From: Devosia sp. SL43
GTDB taxonomy: Bacteria > Pseudomonadota > Alphaproteobacteria > Rhizobiales > Devosiaceae
Assembly (NCBI RefSeq): GCF_021729885.1
Contig: NZ_CP063401.1
Span: 3,836,501-3,900,500, forward strand
Direction of reading: 5' to 3'
DNA: 64,000 nt
The translations under genes and the position numbers were made by a program. The notes beneath the pieces were generated by a model that was given only the letters and a program-made list of their open reading frames with translations, was not told the DNA's origin and ran no database searches. Numbering within the stretch: position 1 is the first letter of the stretch; each line of letters opens with the position of its first letter. Positions 36,406 to 45,007 of this stretch are shown here, piece by piece.

Positions 36406-38123
36406 GCAACGCTCCGCTTGGCGGGCAGGGGTGTCTGAACCAGGGTTTCGCCGGCAATGCGCCAGGCTTTGTCCATGCGGGCCGCGACGGCAAGTGAGTG
36501 GGTGGCGATGATGAGCGTACGGCCGCGGGCAAAGCGCTTGAGGTCGTCGAGCACCAACTGTTCGAGGTCGGCGTCGAGATGGGCAGTCGGCTCGTCGAGC
36601 AGGATCAGGCCTGGATCGCGTAGGTAGATGCGGGCGAGGGCGATGCGTTGGGCCTGGCCGCCGGACAGGCCCAATCCGCCTTCGCCGAGCAGCGTATCGA
36701 GGCCATCGGGCAGCGCATCGGCGAAGCCGGCGACATGGGCGAGTTCGGCGGCGCGGCGGATGTCTGCGGTCGACGCTGTGGGGCGTGCCAGGGCGATATT
36801 GTCGGCCATGCTGCCAGCGATGATGCGTGGCCTTTGACCGAGCATAGTGACCCGGTGGCGGAGATCGGGTTCGGGCCAGTCGGCCAGAGCATGATCGCCG
36901 AGGGTGATCGTGCCGTCATAGGGGCGGAGCCGCGCCACTGCTTCGAGCAAGGTGGACTTGCCGATGCCGCTGGGGCCAAGGATGGCGATGTGCTCGCCTG
37001 GGGCGATGGCGAGGTTGGCGGCGTCGAGGATGACGCTGGCATTGTCGGGAGTGCGCAGGGTGACGGCCGCAAGGGCTAGGGCTAGAGCGCCGGACCCGGT
37101 ACCGGGATCGGGCGTGGCGAGCGATACGATCTCGGCGGGCAAGACACCGAGCTGGCCTTCGATCTCGCCGATAGCGGCCTTGGCAGAGGCGCGGTCGTGG
37201 TAGTGGGCCGCGAGCAGGCGCAGCGGGTTGTAGACTTCGGGAGCCATCAGCAGCAGGAACAGGCCGAGTTCGAGGCTCAGCGGGGTGGTGCGCAAGTGCA
37301 GGTAATCGATGAAAGTGAGGCCGACATATAGGGCGATGCCGGCGACGCCGAGGGCGGCGAAGAATTCGAGCACCGCGGAGGAGAGGAAGGCGATGCGCAA
37401 GACGCGCAGGGTGCGACGACGCAGTTCGTCGCTGGCCGCAACGATGCCCGCGGTTTCGGCTTCAGCACGGCCGAAGAGCTTGAGCGTGGTGAGGCCGCGC
37501 AGGCGATCGGCGAAGCGGCCGGTGAGCAGGGATAGTGCGCGGGCTTGGCGGCGCGTGGCGATCTGGGCGCCCAAGCCTGCCAAAGCCATGAACAGCGGAA
37601 TCAGCGGCGCGGTGACGAGGAACAGCAGCCCAGCCAGCCAATCGAGCGGCAGGATGATGGCGCCAAAGGCGATGGGCAGCACGGTCGCTTGGATCATCGC
37701 CGGCAGGTAGCGGGCAAAGAAGCCATCAACGGATTCGACCTGGTCGATGATCGCGGCGGAGGCCGCGCCAGCTTGGGGTTGGTCCGGCGCGCGAGGTGGG
37801 CGGGCGAGAAGCTCGGCGAACAGGGACTGGCGCAGGTGGAGCTTGATGGCTTCTGCGGCAGCAGTGCCGGCGCGGTCGCCGATGGCGGCAAGCCCGGCAC
37901 GGATAAGGAGAAGGACCAGCAGCAGCGCGATGGCTGGCGCCAGCGTGTCGAGGGCGGCCCTAGATTCGATGGACCGGCCGAGAATATCAGCCAGAGTCCA
38001 CGCTTGCCAGACGAGCAAGGCACCACCAAGCAGGGGCGCGCCAATGGCCAGACCGAGCCACGGACCGCCGAGACGGCTGAGGCCAGACAGGGTCTTGCCG
38101 TTCAGGCGATCGTTGTCAGTCAC
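36402..38123 (-). CDS. cydD: CydD, heterodimeric ABC exporter subunit for cytochrome bd assembly
   Basis: Partner of CydC, with six membrane helices then an ATPase domain holding GPSGIGKST, LSGGQAQRIALARIYL and LILLDEPTAHLD. The start is taken as GTG 38123 (573 residues). The ATG at 38189 in the same frame lies only nine bases from the FNR box at 38198, and a promoter activated there would start downstream of that ATG. The first 22 residues of the longer form have no family character. An exact start needs mapping. Confidence 0.9.
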   Translation of the reverse strand: MTDNDRLNGKTLSGLSRLGGPWLGLAIGAPLLGGALLVWQAWTLADILGRSIESRAALDTLAPAIALLLVLLLIRAGLAAIGDRAGTAAAEAIKLHLRQSLFAELLARPPRAPDQPQAGAASAAIIDQVESVDGFFARYLPAMIQATVLPIAFGAIILPLDWLAGLLFLVTAPLIPLFMALAGLGAQIATRRQARALSLLTGRFADRLRGLTTLKLFGRAEAETAGIVAASDELRRRTLRVLRIAFLSSAVLEFFAALGVAGIALYVGLTFIDYLHLRTTPLSLELGLFLLLMAPEVYNPLRLLAAHYHDRASAKAAIGEIEGQLGVLPAEIVSLATPDPGTGSGALALALAAVTLRTPDNASVILDAANLAIAPGEHIAILGPSGIGKSTLLEAVARLRPYDGTITLGDHALADWPEPDLRHRVTMLGQRPRIIAGSMADNIALARPTASTADIRRAAELAHVAGFADALPDGLDTLLGEGGLGLSGGQAQRIALARIYLRDPGLILLDEPTAHLDADLEQLVLDDLKRFARGRTLIIATHSLAVAARMDKAWRIAGETLVQTPLPAKRSVA

Positions 38124-38197
38124 AGGCGGTGTCCGGTGGGTATGATGGTATCCAGAAAGGGCATGATCGTACAATAAACTGCAGGCCACAGAAGGCC

Positions 38198-38211
38198 TTG
38201 ATCTGAATCAA
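38198..38211. promoter_or_regulatory. FNR box (anaerobox) between cydDC and cydABX
   Basis: TTGATCTGAATCAA is a perfect match to TTGAT-N4-ATCAA. For cydA, a class II position (-41.5) puts the start near 38246 with CATAGA as a possible -10. For cydD the mirrored start is near 38160 with TACGAT as -10. One site could therefore serve both divergent operons. Confidence 0.85.
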
Positions 38212-38295
38212 GGCGCGGACAAGCCTCAACGCGCATAGAGTGCGCAGTGACGGCCGCGACTCAGGCGTGCCGCCAACCAAAAGGGCCGTATCGCC

Positions 38296-39903
38296 ATGAT
38301 CGACATGACCGTTGTCGAACTCTCGCGCTGGCAATTCGCCGCCACCGCCATGTATCACTTCCTGTTCGTGCCGCTGACACTTGGTCTTTCCGTGATGATG
38401 GCTATCATGGAAAGCACCTATGTGATGACGGGGCGCGACGTATGGCGCAAGGCGACCCTGTTCTGGGGCACGCTGTTCGGCATCAATTTCGCCATGGGCG
38501 TGGCAACCGGCATCGTCATGGAATTCCAGTTCGGTATGAACTGGAGCTACTACAGCCACTATGTGGGCGACGTATTCGGTGCACCGCTGGCCATCGAAGG
38601 GCTCATGGCCTTCTTCCTTGAGGCGACCTTCATCGGACTCTTCTTCTTTGGCTGGGACCGGTTGAGCAAGGTGGGGCACCTTGCGGTCACCTGGCTCGTG
38701 GCGCTGGGCACGAATTTGTCCGCGCTATGGATCCTGGTCGCCAATGGCTGGATGCAGAATCCAGTGGGTTCCAAGTTCAATCCCGACACCATGCGCATGG
38801 AAGTCACCGACTTCATGGCGGTCATCTTCAATACGGTGGCACAGGCCAAGTTCGTTCATACTGTCAGTGCCGGCTACGTGCTGGGTGCGGTCTTCGTCTT
38901 TGCCATATCGTGCCTGTTCCTGCTGCAGGGCCGGCACATCGAGATGGCCAAGCGCTCGATGGTGGTGGCGGCGAGCTTCGGCCTGGCCTCGGCCCTGTCG
39001 GTGGTTGTACTGGGCGACGAGAGCGGCTACGTCGCAACCGAACACCAGCAGATGAAGATCGCGGCCATCGAGGCCAGCTACCACACTGAGCCGGCGCCTG
39101 CGCCTTGGACTGTCATCGCCTTTCCCGGGCCAGACGGTGGCGCGCCCAGCTTTTCGCTGCAGATACCGTGGCTTGGTGGCCTGATCACGACACGTTCGCT
39201 CGACCAGGAACTGCCCGGCATCGAGGAGTTGGTCAGCAATGCGGAAGGGCGAATCCGCCAAGGCATGATCGCCTATGACACGCTCCAGACCATCCGCGCC
39301 AATCCCGATGACGGCCTGGCGCGCGCTAGGTTCGAGCAATACTGGCCCCACCTGGGCTATGGCCTGCTGCTCAAGAAGTATCGCGAGGATGTGGGCAATG
39401 CGACGCCGGAGGAAATCCGCCTCGCCGCCGAAGACACCGTGCCCGATGTGTGGTCGCTGTTCTGGACCTTCCGCATCATGATGGGGCTGGGCTTCTTCTT
39501 CATCGCCTTCTTCGCGCTGTGGTTCTATCGCGCCTCGCGCGGCTGGCTCGATACCAACCGCCCGCTGCTGTGGGTCGGTTTCCTGATCCTACCGCTGCCC
39601 TGGGTGGCCATCGAGGCCGGCTGGTTTATCGCCGAGTTCGGGCGACAGCCCTGGGTGGTCGAAGGCGTGCTGCCGACATTCTACGCCGCATCCGGCCTCA
39701 ACTTCTGGGACTTGGTCATCTCGCTAGGCTTCTTCGTCACGCTCTACACCATCCTGCTGGTCATCATGGTCATGCTGATGATCAAGACCATCAAGGCCGG
39801 GCCGCAGGACCAGCTGTTCACCGCCGCCGACGAAGGCGACGACGAGGATTTCGTCATCGCTGCCCTGCCTGCCAATGCTGCCACCAAGGAACTCGGATCA
39901 TGA
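38296..39903 (+). CDS. cydA: CydA, cytochrome bd ubiquinol oxidase subunit I
   Basis: Membrane subunit of 535 residues that oxidises ubiquinol and holds haems b558, b595 and d. The axial His is in ATAMYHFLFVPLTLG (about residue 21). The conserved EAGWFIAEFGRQPWVVEG is near residue 440. The quinol-binding loop is of the long E. coli type, with ATEHQQMKIAAIEA and RIRQGMIAY present. Stop and cydB start overlap by ATGA. Expression at low oxygen is suggested by the FNR box upstream. Confidence 0.96.
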   Translation: MIDMTVVELSRWQFAATAMYHFLFVPLTLGLSVMMAIMESTYVMTGRDVWRKATLFWGTLFGINFAMGVATGIVMEFQFGMNWSYYSHYVGDVFGAPLAIEGLMAFFLEATFIGLFFFGWDRLSKVGHLAVTWLVALGTNLSALWILVANGWMQNPVGSKFNPDTMRMEVTDFMAVIFNTVAQAKFVHTVSAGYVLGAVFVFAISCLFLLQGRHIEMAKRSMVVAASFGLASALSVVVLGDESGYVATEHQQMKIAAIEASYHTEPAPAPWTVIAFPGPDGGAPSFSLQIPWLGGLITTRSLDQELPGIEELVSNAEGRIRQGMIAYDTLQTIRANPDDGLARARFEQYWPHLGYGLLLKKYREDVGNATPEEIRLAAEDTVPDVWSLFWTFRIMMGLGFFFIAFFALWFYRASRGWLDTNRPLLWVGFLILPLPWVAIEAGWFIAEFGRQPWVVEGVLPTFYAASGLNFWDLVISLGFFVTLYTILLVIMVMLMIKTIKAGPQDQLFTAADEGDDEDFVIAALPANAATKELGS

Positions 39904-41048
39904 GCACCATTCCGCTCGACTACGAAACCCTGCGCCTTGTCTGGTGGCTGTTGCTGGGCATTCTGCTGATCGGTTTCGCCATCATGGGTGGCCGTGATCT
40001 GGGTGTCGGTGCATTGCTGCCCTTCGCCGCCCGCACCGACGACGAACGGCGCGTGCTGCTCAATCTGGTCGGACCGACCTGGGAAGGCAATCAGGTCTGG
40101 CTGATCCTGGGCGGTGGGGCGATCTTCGCCGCCTTCCCGCCGCTCTACGCAGTCAGCTTTTCCGGCTTCTATCTCGCCATGATTGTGATCCTGCTGGCGC
40201 TGATCCTGCGCCCGGTAGGCTTCAAGTATCGCGGCAAGATCAAGGACGAGCGTTGGCGCGCGGTGTGGGACTGGGCGCTGTTTGTCGGAGGCTTCGTTCC
40301 ATCGTTGATCTTCGGTGTGGCTGTTGGCAATGTCTTTCTCGGCGCGCCGTTCCACCTCGATGACACGATGCGCTCGTTCTACACAGGCAACTTCTTCCAG
40401 CTGCTGATGCCGTTTGCCCTGCTGTGCGGACTGGTCAGCGTCGGCATGATCGTGGTGCAAGGCGCGGCAGTGATTGCCGGCCGAACCAGCGGTCCGTTGG
40501 CCGAGCGGGCCCGGACCTACGGCTCGCTCGTTGGCCTCGTGACCATCGTGCTGTTCGCGCTGGGCGGCGTGTGGGTTGCCTTCGGGTTGGACGGCTATGC
40601 AATCACCAGCGTTGTCGATGGCAATGCGGCCATCAATCCGCTGGCCAAGACGGTGGTGCTGACGCGCGGCGGCTGGATGGCCAATTACGGGCTCTATCCC
40701 TGGATGATCGCCGCGCCGGTTCTGGGCTTTGTCGGCCTGGTGGGTGCAGTCCTGGGTTTCCAGGCTCGGCTACGCCTGGTCACGCTGCTGGCGTCGAGCC
40801 TGGCGATCTTTGGCATCATATCCACCGCTGGGCTGTCGCTGTTTCCGTTCCTGCTGCCGTCGTCGACCGTGCCGGAATCGAGCCTCACGGTGTGGGATGC
40901 CAGTTCCAGCCACCTCACGCTGTTCATCATGCTGCTGGCGACATGCCTCTTCCTGCCTATCATCCTGCTCTACACCAGCTGGGTGTTCCGCGTCATGCGC
41001 GGGCCGGTCACGACCCAGTCGCTCGAAAAGAACCCCAACGCCTACTAG
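39900..41048 (+). CDS. cydB: CydB, cytochrome bd ubiquinol oxidase subunit II
   Basis: Second membrane subunit, 382 residues. It starts MSTIPLDYETLRLVWWLLLG at the ATG overlapping the cydA stop; the frame is open further upstream inside cydA. The typical first-helix block GFAIMGGRDLGVGALLPF and the GPTWEGNQVWLILGGGAIFAAFP segment are clear. About eight helices. Followed after nine bases by cydX. Confidence 0.96.
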   Translation: MSTIPLDYETLRLVWWLLLGILLIGFAIMGGRDLGVGALLPFAARTDDERRVLLNLVGPTWEGNQVWLILGGGAIFAAFPPLYAVSFSGFYLAMIVILLALILRPVGFKYRGKIKDERWRAVWDWALFVGGFVPSLIFGVAVGNVFLGAPFHLDDTMRSFYTGNFFQLLMPFALLCGLVSVGMIVVQGAAVIAGRTSGPLAERARTYGSLVGLVTIVLFALGGVWVAFGLDGYAITSVVDGNAAINPLAKTVVLTRGGWMANYGLYPWMIAAPVLGFVGLVGAVLGFQARLRLVTLLASSLAIFGIISTAGLSLFPFLLPSSTVPESSLTVWDASSSHLTLFIMLLATCLFLPIILLYTSWVFRVMRGPVTTQSLEKNPNAY

Positions 41049-41057
41049 GAGACGATC

Positions 41058-41189
41058 ATGTGGTATTTCTCTTGGATACTGGGACTGGGGCTGGCCTGCA
41101 GCTTCGCCATCCTCAACGCCATGTGGTTTGAGATGCGCGAAGACCGCCGCATTGCCAAAGAAGAAGGGCGCGAGCCGATCCAGCGCTAG
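41058..41189 (+). CDS. cydX: CydX, small cytochrome bd subunit
   Basis: A 43-residue membrane peptide starting MWYFSWILGLGLACSFAI, nearly the same opening as E. coli CydX (MWYFAWILG). One helix is followed by a charged tail REDRRIAKEEGREP. AGGAGAC precedes the ATG. It completes cydABX and stabilises the haems of the oxidase. A terminator follows at 41229. Confidence 0.93.
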   Translation: MWYFSWILGLGLACSFAILNAMWFEMREDRRIAKEEGREPIQR

Positions 41190-41228
41190 GCGCATGGCTC
41201 TTTACCGGATGGTCAAAAAATCGTTAAG

Positions 41229-41258
41229 ACGGGCGTCGCGTGAGTGGCGTCCGTTTTT
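41229..41258 (+). terminator. Terminator of cydABX
   Basis: ACGGGCGTC and GGCGTCCGT form a 9-bp stem with two G-U pairs and an 8-base loop, running into TTTTT. It is 40 bases after the cydX stop. The following roughly 190 bases before the DUF1127 gene hold no gene that I recognise. Confidence 0.75.
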
Positions 41259-41453
41259 CGTTGTAATATCAGTGCGTTGAGAACGTCGTCGCCAGGCGTT
41301 GAGGGCAGGGTCCGACTTCGCTACCTGAAGCGAGTGTGAATGACATGCCTCTTTTGTTTGCACTCAGTGCATAACGGATGTGCACAGAGTCCATCTTCTA
41401 ATCACGACCGAGCGGCTATAGATATTGGTCATCGAAAACGAAGGGGAACCGAA

Positions 41454-41600
41454 ATGAACATCCGCCAGAAAATCGCACAGTTTGCTCAGTACCAGCGCAC
41501 GATGCGCGAGCTTAACGCTCTCGACGCACGTCAGCTCAACGATCTGGGCATCACCAAGGGCGACATCAAGAACATCGCTCGCGGCAACTACGCCAACTAA
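41454..41600 (+). CDS. DUF1127 small protein
   Basis: A 48-residue basic protein. The start MNIRQKIAQFAQYQRTMREL has AAGGGGAA upstream. The second half, LNALDARQLNDLGITKGDIK, is the DUF1127 (YjiS-like) motif. Proteins of this family in alphaproteobacteria bind RNA or affect sRNA turnover and phosphate or stress responses. The role here is unknown. It has its own terminator at 41632. Confidence 0.88.
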   Translation: MNIRQKIAQFAQYQRTMRELNALDARQLNDLGITKGDIKNIARGNYAN

Positions 41601-41631
41601 TACCTGGCTTGCCGAAATAGACTTGAGATGA

Positions 41632-41660
41632 AGGCGTCCATTCGGGCGCCTTTTGTCGTT
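41632..41660 (+). terminator. Terminator after the DUF1127 gene
   Basis: AGGCGTCC, loop ATTC and GGGCGCCT form an 8-bp stem with one G-U pair, followed by TTTGTCGTTTT. Confidence 0.8.
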
Positions 41661-41661
41661 T

Positions 41662-41801
41662 TACCTCTCCCTCTGGGGGAGAGGTCGACCCGCCTTCGGG
41701 TCGGGTGAGGGGGGGCGTTACTCGGCACCTGACCCATCAAAGGCCCCCTCACCCGTCGGCTGCGCCGCCGACCTCTCCCCCGAAGGGAGAGGTGAAGAGG
41801 C
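41662..41801. repeat. Dispersed palindromic repeat, family B (copy 2)
   Basis: Ends TACCTCTCCCTCTGGGGGAG and CCCGAAGGGAGAGGTGAAG are inverted complements. The middle GGTCGACCCGCC...GGGTGAGGGG and AAAGGCCCCCTCACCC form further stems. The plan is the same as at 7895-8033. It lies at the 3' ends of the convergent DUF1127 and lipoprotein genes. Confidence 0.8.
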
Positions 41802-42152
41802 TCATTCCGTGATGGTGAACCGCGTCACGCTGCCTGCAGCGAGGTTCATCCGCTCGTACGCTTCGCCGCCGCCCAACTCGCCACCACCCACATCCCAGCA
41901 GCCGGACGACAGCGTGAAGGTGCGCGCATCGCCGGGCGCGATCGAGTCGCCGTCCGACAGGCGGTTGAAGCCGTAGGTGAAATTGTTGCAGTCGGAAATG
42001 ACGATGGCGTCGAGATAGCCGTAAGAGCCGTTGATAATGATCAGCGTGGCTGTCGGTTCGCCCGGCCGGATCAGGTCGCCGCCGGTAACGCTGCAGCCGG
42101 CCAATGTGACTGCGGTCACGGCCGCGAGGCCGAGCGCGATGAGCTTGTTCAT
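41802..42152 (-). CDS. Small lipoprotein of unknown function
   Basis: A 116-residue protein starting MNKLIALGLAAVTAVTLAGC. The LAGC lipobox gives a lipid-attached Cys at residue 20, so it should be anchored to a membrane on the periplasmic side. The mature part has a conserved-looking GSYGYLDAIVISDCNNFTYG and a later Cys in SSGCWDV, possibly a disulphide. The ribosome-binding site is GGAGGGA. I do not recognise the family. Confidence 0.75.
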   Translation of the reverse strand: MNKLIALGLAAVTAVTLAGCSVTGGDLIRPGEPTATLIIINGSYGYLDAIVISDCNNFTYGFNRLSDGDSIAPGDARTFTLSSGCWDVGGGELGGGEAYERMNLAAGSVTRFTITE

Positions 42153-42222
42153 GATGGTGTCCCTCCAAGGATGGGGCGACACTAATCATTGCCAGCGCCC
42201 AGCCTATCCCTGAACAGGGGGG

Positions 42223-42696
42223 CTACCGGATTAGGTCCGCCGCCTTGGCGCTCAGGGCGGCGATCAGATCGTCCGGCTTCATCCGGATTTGTAGGCCGCG
42301 CTGGCCGCCATTGAGGAAGATCTCGTCTTCCAGCGTCGCAAGTTCCTCCACCGCGGTAGGAACTGCCTTCTTCTGCCCGAACGGACTGATGCCCCCGACC
42401 TTATAGCCGGTGAGCCGCTCGGCATCGGCTGGTTTCATCATATGCGCCGACTTGCCGCCAAAGGCCGCGGCCAGCTTTTTCATGTTCACTTCTTCGTCCG
42501 AGGGGACGACGACGCAGACAGGCTTGCCATCGACCTCGGCCATCAGCGTCTTCAGCACGATGGACGGCGAAACACCCATCGCCTCGGCGGCCTGCAACCC
42601 GACCCGGTCGGCATCGGGGTCATAGTCATAGGTCGCCGTGGCGAAGGGTAGGCCAGTCTTGGCAAGGGCGAGGGTGGCTGGGGTGGTCTTGGACAT
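42223..42696 (-). CDS. ybaK: YbaK/EbsC-type Cys-tRNA(Pro) deacylase
   Basis: A 157-residue cytoplasmic hydrolase that removes cysteine from mischarged tRNA(Pro). Family blocks: KTLMAEVDGKPVCVVVPSDEEVNMKKL with the conserved Lys at about residue 49, and KVGGISPFGQKKAVPTAV. Start MSKTTPATLAL. It is a single gene with repeats on its upstream side. Confidence 0.9.
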   Translation of the reverse strand: MSKTTPATLALAKTGLPFATATYDYDPDADRVGLQAAEAMGVSPSIVLKTLMAEVDGKPVCVVVPSDEEVNMKKLAAAFGGKSAHMMKPADAERLTGYKVGGISPFGQKKAVPTAVEELATLEDEIFLNGGQRGLQIRMKPDDLIAALSAKAADLIR

Positions 42697-42789
42697 GGAG
42701 TGGTTTTAGTAAGGCGGGCGGCGGGAGCGCAAGCCTCGGTAGGCAAGTCTGGTGTGGGAGGCGCAGGTTGTGTGGCCGATGGTCCAGTC

Positions 42790-42835
42790 GTCTCCCTCCC
42801 CCTTGTGGGGAGGGATCAAGGGTGGGGTGGGCAGC
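42790..42835. repeat. Partial family A repeat (copy 4)
   Basis: CTCCCTCCCCCTTGTGGGGAG with the following GGATCAAGG matches the left end of family A copies at 7712 and 23470; the middle and right end are missing. It lies in the gap between ybaK and a small DUF1127-like gene. Confidence 0.6.
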
Positions 42836-42851
42836 AAGCGGCGAGCTCACA

Positions 42852-43031
42852 TCACTTGCGACGCTCGCCGAGGTTGCCCTCCGTCATCCCGATATCGCGC
42901 AATAGGTGCGGTGAGGAATGGATCAGGTCGATGGTCGCCCGCTTGCGCTGGTGCTCGGCGGAGGACAGGCGCGGAATGGCCCAGCGGGGCAGATGAAAAG
43001 TGGCAATGATGGGCTTGGTCATGGCTGTCAT
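42852..43031 (-). CDS. Small DUF1127-like protein
   Basis: About 59 residues, MTAMTKPIIATFHLPRWAIP at the start. The C-terminal part HSSPHLLRDIGMTEGNLGER resembles the DUF1127 core (L-x-DIG-x-T/S). A start at 43022 or further upstream to 43112 is possible. It is divergent from a LysR gene. The function is unknown; confidence rests on the DIG motif only. Confidence 0.6.
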   Translation of the reverse strand: MTAMTKPIIATFHLPRWAIPRLSSAEHQRKRATIDLIHSSPHLLRDIGMTEGNLGERRK

Positions 43032-43149
43032 GGCTGCAATCGTCCTTATGAGGACGCCTCCTGCTTGGTGTTCCATGACCATAGAATGGCTGGATAGGCT
43101 GTGCATTTCCAACTAAAGCTCAGCGGGTAAGCATAAGGAGATTTGATCC

Positions 43150-44037
43150 ATGAGCACTTTGCCGCCACTGACCGCGTTGCGCGCCTTCGAGGCCGTGGCG
43201 AGGCATCTGAGTTTCACCAGGGCCGCCGAGGAACTGGGAATGACCCAGGCGGCGGTGAGCTACCAGATCAAGATTCTGGAGGAACGGGTGGGAGCGCCGC
43301 TCTTCCTGCGCAAGCCCAGGCAGATTGCGCTGAGCGAGACCGGCGCACGGCTGGCGCCCGATGTGGGGCAGGCCTTCGATATCCTGCGCACGGCCTTCGA
43401 CAACTCGCGCGGGCAGGTGGATGGCCTGCTCAGCATCACCTCGGTACCCACCTTTGCCAGCCACTGGCTGGCCGCCAATATCGGGCTGTTCCAGCTTGCC
43501 AACCCTGATATAGCGGTGCGGGTCGAGAGCTCGCCGCATCTGGTGGATTTTGGCACCGAGGAGTTCGACCTTGGCATTCGGGCAACGAGCACATTGCAGC
43601 AGGGCATGGTGTGGCACCTGCTGCTCAAGGCCGAGTTCGCGCCGCTGCTGAGCCCGAGACTGGTCGAAGAGTACCAGGTGCGTGAGCCTGCCGACCTGCT
43701 GCGGGTGCCACAGATCACGCCGGATGATCCCTGGTTGTGCGCCTGGCTGGAGCTGGCGGGCGTGAGCATGCCCCCAACGCCGGATCGACCCTTCAGCCGC
43801 CTCGGCTCGCAGAATCTCGAGGCCGCTGCCGCCATTGCAGGGCGTGGCGTCGCCATGGTGACTCCGGCTTTCTATCGTGATGACATCGCCAGCGGGCGGC
43901 TGGCGCAGCCGTTCGACCTTACCGGCTGGGACGGCCACGGCTATTACCTGACCTATCCTGAGGCGCGACGCAATTCGCCCAAGATCAGGGCTTTCCGCGA
44001 TTGGATCCTACCAGCGACGGCCGGGTTGCGGGCCTAG
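43150..44037 (+). CDS. LysR-family regulator, GcvA-like
   Basis: A 295-residue regulator. The HTH is at about residues 20-45 (SFTRAAEELGMTQAAVSYQI) with the linker KILEERVGAPLFLRKPR. The opening MSTLPPLTALRAFEAVARHL and the effector-domain blocks PTFASHWLAANI and EFDLGIRA match the GcvA/AmpR-like subgroup. The start has AAGGAGAT upstream. Target genes are not evident: it is divergent from a tiny DUF1127-like gene and convergent with the next LysR gene (4-base overlap of stops). Confidence 0.9.
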   Translation: MSTLPPLTALRAFEAVARHLSFTRAAEELGMTQAAVSYQIKILEERVGAPLFLRKPRQIALSETGARLAPDVGQAFDILRTAFDNSRGQVDGLLSITSVPTFASHWLAANIGLFQLANPDIAVRVESSPHLVDFGTEEFDLGIRATSTLQQGMVWHLLLKAEFAPLLSPRLVEEYQVREPADLLRVPQITPDDPWLCAWLELAGVSMPPTPDRPFSRLGSQNLEAAAAIAGRGVAMVTPAFYRDDIASGRLAQPFDLTGWDGHGYYLTYPEARRNSPKIRAFRDWILPATAGLRA

Positions 44038-44912
44038 CCAAACATGGCCCGATCGCGCGCGACGATCTCGGCCAGGAATTCGGCGACCAGCGCTACACGG
44101 CGGATGTTACGCAGGTCTTCGTGGACGACGGTCCAGTAGCCGCGCATCAGCGTGTGGGCGGGCAGCACCGGTATCAATCCGGCATCGCGGTTGGCCATAA
44201 AGGCGTGGAGAATGCCGATGCCGGCGCCGGCGCGCACGGCCTCGGTCTGGCCCATCGCAGACGAAATGGCGAGCGACGAGCGCCAACCTTTGAGGAACTC
44301 GGCGGTGTAATCGAGCGAGGTGGTGAAGAGCAGATCGTCCACGTAGCCCACAAGCTGGTGGTCGTTGAGGTCGTCCAGCGATGCAGGCGTGCCGCGGCGA
44401 CTGAGATACCTTTGCGCGGCATAGAGCCCAAGGCGGTAATCGGTGAGCTTGCGGGCTACGAGCCGCCCCTCGCGCGGACGCTCGAGTGTCACGGCAATAT
44501 CGGCTTCTCTGCGAGACAATGAGAAGGCGCGGGGAACCGGCACCAGTTCGATGCGAAGACCCTTGTGGCGATCGGTGAGTTCGCCGAGGCGCGGGGCAAG
44601 GAAGGCGACGCCGAAGCCGTCGGGGGCGCCGACGCGGACCGTGCCGTCGATGGCACTATCGGCACCCGCGGATTCGTTGGCGGCGAGCATGGCGCTTTCC
44701 ATGGCCTCGGCGTGGACAAGAAAGCGCTCGCCGGCTCCTGACAGTTCGGAGCCGTTGGTCTTGCGGGTGAACAGCTTGCTGCCCAGCGCGTGCTCAAGTG
44801 CAGTCAAGCGGCGCGCGACGGTTGCGTGGTTGAGACCAAGCGCCTTTGCGGCCCCCAGGATCTGACGGGACCGGGCTACGGCGAGAAAGATACGAACGTC
44901 GTCCCAGTTCAT
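44034..44912 (-). CDS. LysR-family regulator divergent from mmsA
   Basis: A 292-residue regulator beginning MNWDDVRIFLAVARSRQILG. The HTH is GAAKALGLNHATVARRLTAL, typical of the subgroup with NWDD. The effector domain includes VRVGAPDGFGVAFLAP and ADIAVTLERP. The upstream in-frame extension to 44996 is not family-like. Its position back to back with mmsA and a palindrome in the shared gap suggest it controls mmsA. Confidence 0.9.
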   Translation of the reverse strand: MNWDDVRIFLAVARSRQILGAAKALGLNHATVARRLTALEHALGSKLFTRKTNGSELSGAGERFLVHAEAMESAMLAANESAGADSAIDGTVRVGAPDGFGVAFLAPRLGELTDRHKGLRIELVPVPRAFSLSRREADIAVTLERPREGRLVARKLTDYRLGLYAAQRYLSRRGTPASLDDLNDHQLVGYVDDLLFTTSLDYTAEFLKGWRSSLAISSAMGQTEAVRAGAGIGILHAFMANRDAGLIPVLPAHTLMRGYWTVVHEDLRNIRRVALVAEFLAEIVARDRAMFG

Positions 44913-44939
44913 TTGAACTTCAATTTCTGCACAACAGAT

Positions 44940-44953
44940 GCGATATCTATCGC
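44940..44953. promoter_or_regulatory. Candidate LysR operator before mmsA
   Basis: GCGATATCTATCGC is a perfect inverted repeat (6+2+6) in the middle of the 95-base gap between the LysR gene and mmsA, about 55 bases before mmsA. GCGATGCGC follows shortly after as a weaker half-site. Confidence 0.45.
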
Positions 44954-45007
44954 GTTGCGATGCGCAGAATGTAGCGCCATGACTGCTCCCCAACAAGGGA
45001 GAGCTTC

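Noticed and set aside
34753-38123. Annotation of the two exporter genes as drug or lipid exporters
   Set aside because: They flank cydABX with a shared FNR box and show the CydD and CydC features, so the cytochrome bd assembly role is far more likely.
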